Shown here: in pieces, positions 57,555 through 64,000 of the stretch | Position numbering within the stretch: the stretch's first letter is position 1 | How the letters are laid out: the number at the start of each line of letters is the position of its first letter | NCBI GenBank assembly: GCA_947247005.1 | Contig: OX365948.1 | Location: forward strand, 39,684,601-39,748,600 | From: Spisula solida | Taxonomy: Eukaryota > Mollusca > Bivalvia > Venerida > Mactridae | Reading direction: 5' to 3' | Length of the DNA stretch: 64,000 nt | Position numbers and translations under genes: made by a program | The notes under the pieces: generated by a model | The model's input: the letters and a program-made list of their open reading frames with translations, nothing else | Databases searched by the model: none | Told to the model about the DNA's origin: nothing

Positions 57555-57668
57555 AGATCATTGCCATGTTCTATTACAAGGTCATTGCCATAATATAATA
57601 ACAAGGTCATTGGCATGTTAACGTTATTACAAGGCCATTGCCATGTTATTACAAGGTTATTGCCATGT
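57555..57668. repeat. Irregular about 25-30 bp repeat
   Basis: ATTACAAGGTCATTGCCATG recurs about five times with small insertions. Confidence 0.75.
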
Positions 57669-57672
57669 AATT

Positions 57673-58256
57673 ATGCTCCCATCTTTGAAGATAGGGTATA
57701 TTATTTTTCACATATAAGACCAAACCATTTCTGTCAATAGACCATGTCTAAGGCTGTAACTAAACAAAACATATGATTATTATTCCAACAAAGTTCAATG
57801 ACACTTGGCTCAAATAATTATAGAGTTACTTTTAATATAAAGTTATGAGCAACAGAGCCCAATTATTTCGTCAGTACAAGGGCCACAGCTCAAGTTATAC
57901 AGGACAAATCTGAATAAAAAGGAGTAGATATACAACTAAACATGCTGACTAATATTCCTAAAACATTTGAAGACTGTAGCACAAATATACATTTAGAGCT
58001 ATGAGCCACACAAGCAAAATTATATCATTTTAAGGGCCACAGCTTTGCTAATAATACTAGACGTCAATCGGATAAAAATATATAGATGTGCAAAGACACA
58101 TGCAGACCAATATTCCTACAAAGTTTAACAACTGTAGCTGAATTATATGAAGCTGAATTTATCTTGATTGATGACACAATATCATGGGATGTATGGCCTG
58201 ACGGACAAAAGGCAAATCTATATCGCCCCAAATTACCTTGAAAGGGGGCATGAAAA
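57673..58256 (+). mobile_element. Pearl-like element, 'CCCATCTT' subfamily, old copy
   Basis: It begins with the hairpin CCCATCTTTGAAGATAGGG and ends TATCGCCCC...AAAGGGGGCATGAAAA, preceded by GACGGAC. Inside, GGGCCACAGCT and AGTTATGAGC words recur about 130-150 bp apart, the remains of core repeats. Confidence 0.5.
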
Positions 58257-58688
58257 TTAATATAAATTGAAGCATTACTATAGACCCAGACAAAAATTCA
58301 AAACCCACACCATATACTCAAGGTTCATGACTTCAAGACCCAAGGTGAGGTAATACATGTGTATACCCAATCAGACTATTTGAAACTTTCATCTATTTAT
58401 CCACAATTTATCATACAGATGCATTAGGCAAACAGGTTGAACTGGTTTAAAGTCAGATGTCATCAGACATTTTTGTCATACATCACATAAATAATATCCA
58501 TTTATGAATCACAATGCTCCCCGTAATAAGTATCAGCAATAAACGATTGACCTCAATGTATTGTTCTGGCCTTGAGACAATCTTCAATCAACCAACTTTC
58601 ATTGGTCAGAACTAGGGATGATTTTAATTCACGAAAAGCATACTTGAATATCAAGATATTAATGTAAAATAAAAAAATACATTTTTGT

Positions 58689-58785
58689 ACCTCGAAACCG
58701 ATACCTTGTGGTCTACACACTGCACACTTACCCACTACCTTGTGGTCTACACACTGCACACTTACCCACTGAGCCATCACCGATA
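58689..58785 (-). other. tRNA-derived SINE head with an internal duplication
   Basis: On the minus strand TGGCTCAGTGGG (58766-58777) is a perfect A box. CGGTTTCGAGGT (58689-58700) is a near-consensus B box. The segment between them, TAAGTGTGCAGTGTGTAGAC plus CACAAGGTA, is present twice, which moves the boxes apart to about 66 bp. A T-rich tail follows. A functional tRNA is excluded by the lack of acceptor and T stems. Confidence 0.6.
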
Positions 58786-59096
58786 GTTATCTAGCAACAA
58801 CTCAATAAAGCCACATGTAGCGATAAATAATACGTTTTTATAACTTCGGAAATTTCCGGACTTGAATGAATTATGCAAGGAGTATCAGTTTAATCTGGTC
58901 AGACAATAACAAACAATGTTATGATATATTACATTGTTTGTATACAAGTGACAGACCTGAATACACAGACTACAGATAGAATCTGAACTCTAAGCCGTAA
59001 CCTTTGGCTATATAAATATACACAATTTAAATTCTATAGCTAAAAGTACAGTTATGGCTCAATACTCGTTTTCGATCTATACACCAGGGTACTGTT

Positions 59097-59326
59097 TTAT
59101 CAAAGCACTTACGAAAATCTTAAAGTTACAATCAAATTTAAATTCTTCATAATTCATTAACAATTGCAAATTGGTGATGGATATTGTTTGTAGGAGTTCC
59201 TTAACTGAATCATTATTAGTATTACAGCTCAATTTACCATACTTTATAATTGTAAACTAATGATAAAGAAGTTAAATTTGATCGTAACTTTACGATTTCC
59301 GTAAGTGCTTTGATAAAACAGTACCC
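59097..59326. mobile_element. Long-TIR MITE starting GGGTACTG, copy 2 (230 bp)
   Basis: GGGTACTGTTTTATCAAAGC, ACTTACGAAAATCTTAAAG at the left; complementary right arm ending GATAAAACAGTACCC. Arms of about 60 bp, same as the copy at 23938. Confidence 0.88.
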
Positions 59327-59329
59327 TGT

Positions 59330-59950
59330 TACCTGCAACATATGATGCGCATCCCTTTATGACAGGCTGCCTGCTTTAAGACAGGGTAGACAGTATAATA
59401 CCACATTATAAAGAAAATTACCAAGAAAATTAACAAACCCAGTAAAACATACCTAACAAGCTAGTGAATTAAAAATCAGATATTCTTCATTGATCGCCAT
59501 AGAAACCATTATAGTAATTGTTTTCTCATGTTTTTATAATAAGATACCAAGAAAATAATGAATGCAGAGATAACAAGTGTTGTTCATGACAGCTTCTCTT
59601 AAACCTATAATCATTCTTTTCCTGTATACCATTATTCCTTTGTCTGTGCTATTAAATAGAGGTTAATATAACTGGTTCTTTGGCGTAGACGTATATTCTA
59701 CTTTATAGTTGTTTTGTAGGGAAAATCAGATGAGAGTCCCAAAGGGGTTGAACATTGAGCACCTAATCGATATAAATGATAGTTTTGACACAGAACGTTT
59801 ATACTGTAACATGGTTAAATGCCAAGCAGGTATATTGCCTTTACTTCTCTGTAACATAACACTGCAGAGGAGGTTTTTTTTGTTCTCATAAGTTGTGGTT
59901 TTCCTGGAATTTTAAAATCATCAAGTAACTTTAACTTGCTTTTTTTCGCA
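59330..59950. other. Unassigned sequence
   Basis: No supported feature. Confidence 0.4.
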
Positions 59951-59954
59951 AGTA

Positions 59955-60303
59955 ACTGTCAGCTTCTCCACATGTGGAAGACACTTGTATATAATTAATG
60001 TCATGGAACAACATTAACAGCTTCCCCACATGTGGAGGACAAATGCATGTAGCTAATATCATGAACAGCTTCTCCACAATGTGGAGGACAGGACAAATGC
60101 ATGTAGCTAATATCATGAACAGCTTCTCCACATGTGGAGGACAGGACAAATGCATGTAGCTAATATCATGAACAGCTTCTCCACATGTGGAGGACAGGAC
60201 AAATGCATGTAGCTAATATCATGAACAGCTTCTCCACATGTGGAGGACAGGACAAATGCATGTAGCTAATATCATGAACAGCTTCTCCACATGGAGGACG
60301 TTT
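59955..60303. repeat. 53 bp minisatellite with CTCCACATGTGGAG palindrome
   Basis: About six or seven copies of CAGCTTCTCCACATGTGGAG + GACAGGACAAATGCATGTAG + CTAATATCATGAA. The 14 bp palindrome contains an E-box (CACATGTG). The first two units lack the GGACAGGACAAA segment. Confidence 0.93.
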
Positions 60304-60984
60304 GTAAGCATGAAGCCAATGTCGCGGAAGAGCATAACTGGCCTGACACAGTATTCAAATTAACCCAGATTGTTTAAATGACAACTCACAGTGATTGCTC
60401 TATACACAGCGCCAATAAACTGGGATAAAAATGTTATTACCTATGATGTTGTTTCAGTACAATTCGATCTAAGTATTTTAGTACAGCAAATTTCCTGGAA
60501 GTAAGGTATTTTAGCAATCAGATTACAAGTTTCAACATAAATGCCATCTTTACTGATAGGAAGACGGTAGAGTTCAGCCAGATTGGGTATTTTAGTACTT
60601 AACAAAATGACAGTAATTTTAAAGACTCTCTCTACTATCCCAAAAATAGCTCCATTACTCCAAGACTTCGTAGGTAATTCAAGTTATTTACCAAATTCAT
60701 CTTCTACAGACAAAATATCAATTGGACCATCCTAAAAAAGACCCTTTTTTTGTAAAAACAATCAAACCAATACATAGGTAGGTTAATTTTCACAGCAACA
60801 AACTTAAAGTCAACAACACAAAAACCTCACTCAATTATGCCACCTCCATATTTAGATGCCTAAGATGACTTTAAAGTAAGACCAATGGTTCAAGAAATAA
60901 AGGAACAACAACTTCATTCTCATGTGTACTGAAAAACATTCCTGAAGGCCAAGGACAAGTGTTATTTTGCATTTAGTTCTGCTC
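60304..60984. other. Unassigned sequence
   Basis: No supported feature. Confidence 0.4.
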
Positions 60985-61720
60985 AGAGCATTAAAGTACA
61001 CACTCTGACCAAAGATACCCCTTGTATTTGGGTCTGCTCAGAGCATAGCACAGCGACCAAAGATATGTATCCCTTGTATTTTGGTCTGCTTAAAAGCATT
61101 TTTAGGAAACCAACCAAAGATATCCTTGTATTTGGGTCTGCTTGAAAGCATAGCATAGAAACCAAATATATCTTGGATTTGGGTCTCCTTGAAAGTATAG
61201 TACACCGACCACAGATACCCCTTGGATTTGGGTCTCCTTGAAAGTATAGTACACCGACCACAGATACCCCTTGGATTTGGGTCTCCTTGAAAGTATAGTA
61301 CACCGACCAAAGATATTCTTGTATTTGGGTCTGCTCAGAGCATAGCACACCGACCACAGATATCCTTGTATTTGGGTCTGCTCAGAGCATAGCACACCGA
61401 CCACAGATATCCTTGTATTTGGGTCTGTTCAGAGCATAGCACACCGACCAAAGATATCCTTGTATTTGGGTCTGCTCAGAGCATAGCACACCGACCACAG
61501 ATATCCTTGTATTTGGGTCTGCTCAGAGCATAGCACACTGACCAAAGATATCCTTGTATTTGGGTCTGCTCAGAGCATAGCACACCGACCACAGATACCC
61601 CCTGTATTCAGGTCTGCTCAGAGCATAGTTAGCACACTTGACACTCATAGCTTCCAGCATTTTAATCTGCTCAGTGCTTCCCTACCAAGGACATAAGTTA
61701 TTCTGTATTTGGGTCTGCTC
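60985..61720. repeat. 47 bp minisatellite with two unit types
   Basis: Type 1: CCTTGTATTTGGGTCTGCTC + AGAGCATAGCACACCGACC. Type 2 (about 61170-61310): CTTGGATTTGGGTCTCCTTG + AAAGTATAGTACACCGACC. Three type 2 copies sit as a block inside type 1. Minus-strand frames of 90-124 codons (repeating VGVLYFQGDPNPRG-like text) are by-products. Confidence 0.92.
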
Positions 61721-62326
61721 ACAGCTATTTTTCTCATTTTATACTTCGGTTCAGTCATACAGACATGATAGCAGAGAAATCAGAAACCAAGATCTACGTT
61801 ATAACCAGACAACCATCCTTTCTAAATCGCCCAGAATATTAATCAAATTAAAAGCACTGGCAATCTCATCAATATTGTTTCACTGTTGATTTATTCTCAT
61901 TCTAACTGCTATGATTTCCAACGAGGATATTTAGCTAACGCTGAGAATTGGTTTGTGAAGAACTCATAAATATTTGTCATCAGTCTTTAGTTTTCCCTCA
62001 AATAATAAATCTTTTTAGTCAAACGAAAGTACATACTCCCATAAAGAGACACATTCCACTATACATGTATTTTATATTGTACTACTATTAATTTTAGGGT
62101 TTTTAGAGATTTGATACTTTACTCCATATATATGACAATGCACGTCCATATACCCCACAATGTATGTTACCAATTCTTTGTCATTATTCCAAGCATGGAG
62201 GGGGAGATGATCCAATTACAGATATAGACTCAACAAGACACCATATGAAGGGAGATCACTCTTGACATTTGTACCAAAACGCAACACTGATACACATAAA
62301 ATCCTGACAGCCCTATCCCTAGACAA
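61721..62326. other. Unassigned sequence
   Basis: No supported feature. Confidence 0.4.
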
Positions 62327-62598
62327 ACAAGTATTTAAGAATTGCAAGCAATACAGAAGTCCTCTACCGGTTTTAAGCCATTTTCAATGTTTCTGTTGCC
62401 ATAGCAACCACAATTTTTGTCAGAATCAAAATATTTTTAGACGTGCATAATCCCCTTATTGCCCCCTATATACATATCAAGTGTCATAAACCTGTTTGAG
62501 TTATGTCAGGATCCAGAATGTTTGACGGACGGACTGACGGACGGACAGACCGAGGGCAAACCTATAGTCCCCTCCGGTCAAAAACCAGTAGGGGACTA
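62327..62598 (+). mobile_element. Pearl-like 'AGTCCCCTCCGGT' element, near-complete copy
   Basis: It starts AACAAGTATTTAAGAATTGC; body as at 23113; then GACGGACGGACTGACGGACG and the terminal hairpin AGTCCCCTCCGGT / ACCAGTAGGGGACT ending CTAA. Confidence 0.78.
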
Positions 62599-62941
62599 AA
62601 AATATCAGATAAACACCCTGTCAGATCTGAACAAAGTAAAATATGAATTTTACATACCCTAGATGAATAGGATCAACCACATTAAGGACTGGTGGCTGAA
62701 GAGTTTCACAATAGAGGTAATAAGAGCTGACAGCTCTGATAGATCCCCACCACATCCATACAAAATCATGGTACAAGGGAAAAGACAAGTTTTATCAGAA
62801 CTTGTGGCTTACCCTTTTTGACAATATTTCCTTGTTGCATATTGATAACAATAAACTAAGTTTGTAAACTACAAAATAATGAGGTGCATTTGTAGTTTAA
62901 CACCAGTAAAGCAGTGTAGACATCTTTAAATATATACAGAC

Positions 62942-63319
62942 CAGGGGCGTAGCCAGCCATACGCACTTACGCACGTGAGTAACATAAATTTAAAAAGTTA
63001 AAGCATCAATACAGCCAAAAAATGACATTAAAGTCAAAATCTCGGGATGTTGTACTTTATATCTCGAAGTTCGATTTTTTAACACGAAATTTCACCATTT
63101 TCATTCAAACCTTGAAAAACATCTTCTACGGGAGGGGACAACCCTCCCAAATCCACCCCACTACGATACAATATTTGTAGCCACCCGGTTATTATATGCA
63201 ACAAATCATTCAATTTTGCATGTATCCCTAATCTCAACGAACATGAGGCACTCACCACCCCTATCACCCACTTCAAGGTTTTTGTGCGTAACATCCATTC
63301 AAGCCTGGCTACGCCCCTG
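62942..63319. mobile_element. hAT-like MITE, CAGGGGCGTAGCCAG ends (378 bp)
   Basis: CAGGGGCGTAGCCAGCC at the left and GCCTGGCTACGCCCCTG at the right are inverted repeats with one mismatch. These ends are typical of a widespread hAT-type MITE group. The 83-codon minus frame inside is a chance frame. No 8 bp duplication is visible. Confidence 0.82.
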
Positions 63320-63699
63320 CAAACAATCAAAAACAGCTATAACATCCAATTATCCTGAATAAGATGAAAGTAGCGTAGTCATGAAAGATTGCAATATGTA
63401 AGCAAATAGAAAATATCTATGAAAGCATCAAGTCTAGCCAAATCTATTACCAAAACACATCATAAAATGTCAATGAAGTGTAGATCGTTTATTATATCGA
63501 AATCATTGAACATAGAGAAGGCTGGTCATTGTCTGATCAGGAGAGAAAGTTTACAGCAAACAATGTCAATTATGTAGAAACCAGGAAACTTTAGAGTAGG
63601 GCAGTTTCAGGAAACCTTACGCATAAAGTGAACCGTCACAGTAATACAGCACTATATGCTCAGCGTTAAAAAATCTCAATGGCTGTTATATAACCTATG
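63320..63699. other. Unassigned sequence
   Basis: No supported feature. Confidence 0.35.
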
Positions 63700-64000
63700 T
63701 CAATTTTAATTGGCACCAGGGTCAAAGTTCAAGGTCAAATGATAATCTCTTGTGGCAGCAGAGCCAAGTTCAAGGTCACATATACACAATCTCACATGGC
63801 ATCAGAGCAAAAGTTCAAGGTCACTTACTTATCTTTCATGGCAGCAGAGTCAAATTCAAGGTCACATATACACAATCTTACATGGCATCAGAGCAGAAGT
63901 TCAATGTCACTAACTTAATCTTTCATAGCAGCAGAGCCCAAGTTCAAGGTCACTAACATAAACTCTCATGGCAGAAGGGTCAAAGTTCAAGGTCACAAAG
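63700..64000. repeat. About 47 bp tandem repeat running off the window
   Basis: AAGTTCAAGGTCAC recurs every 44-48 bp (about seven times). Alternate spacers (CATATACACAATCT.ACATGG and TTACTTATCTTTCATGGCA) make a dimer of about 94 bp. It continues past the right edge. Confidence 0.9.

Noticed and set aside
60983..61404. Minus-strand frames up to 124 codons
   Set aside because: By-product of the 47 bp minisatellite.
63079..63330. 83-codon minus frame
   Set aside because: Entirely within the hAT-like MITE and its terminal repeat.

Overview
This looks like a non-coding, repeat-dense stretch of an animal genome, most probably a marine bivalve mollusc. I recognise no complete protein-coding gene. 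The organism call rests on three things. First, there are many AT-rich non-autonomous elements built as a core of about 150 bp repeats, an (ACGG)n tract, a terminal hairpin and an A-rich end; this is the architecture described for bivalve 'pearl' and Helentron-type elements. Second, there is a decayed LINE C-terminus. Third, there are many minisatellites and TIR-type MITEs. Nothing prokaryotic is visible: no operons, no CRISPR array, no rRNA and no intact tRNA.

Layout. 0-9 kb: a MITE with a hairpin partner, a pearl-like fragment, a 26 bp minisatellite split by a 1.76 kb hairpin-ended element, a LINE remnant and a 73 bp minisatellite. 9-25 kb: several TIR elements (9.1, 11.5, 21.2 kb), a nested pearl-like pair (13.5-14.7 kb), a 38 bp minisatellite made of a tRNA-like 5' half (17.3 kb), a (GTCT)n tract (19.6-20.5 kb), and a pearl-like remnant carrying a long-TIR MITE (23.8-24.3 kb). 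25-33 kb: a complete hAT-like element with a 7 bp target-site repeat and an orphan TTF-type zinc-finger frame, a 44 bp tandem repeat split by a TA-flanked 885 bp element, and a 2 kb 43 bp minisatellite. 33.5-41 kb: a Russian-doll block in which one pearl-like element appears to contain a MITE, a 4.55 kb TA-flanked element with terminal arrays of a short motif, and a second full pearl-like copy. 41-64 kb: more minisatellites, two-copy MITE families shared with the left half, a pogo-like 1.09 kb element, hAT-like MITEs and a tRNA-derived SINE head.

No pathway or operon can be reconstructed. What the window shows is the activity of several transposon systems (hAT-like, TA-inserting Tc1/mariner/pogo-like, Helentron-like, LINE and tRNA-SINE) and the tandem amplification of their parts. 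A few short stretches look like spliced exons: minus strand at 42.1, 32.8, 26.4 and 17.2 kb, and plus strand at 35.3-36.3 kb. They could mean that part of the window is intronic, but each is weak alone. All coordinates were read by eye, so repeat edges are approximate to about 10 bp.
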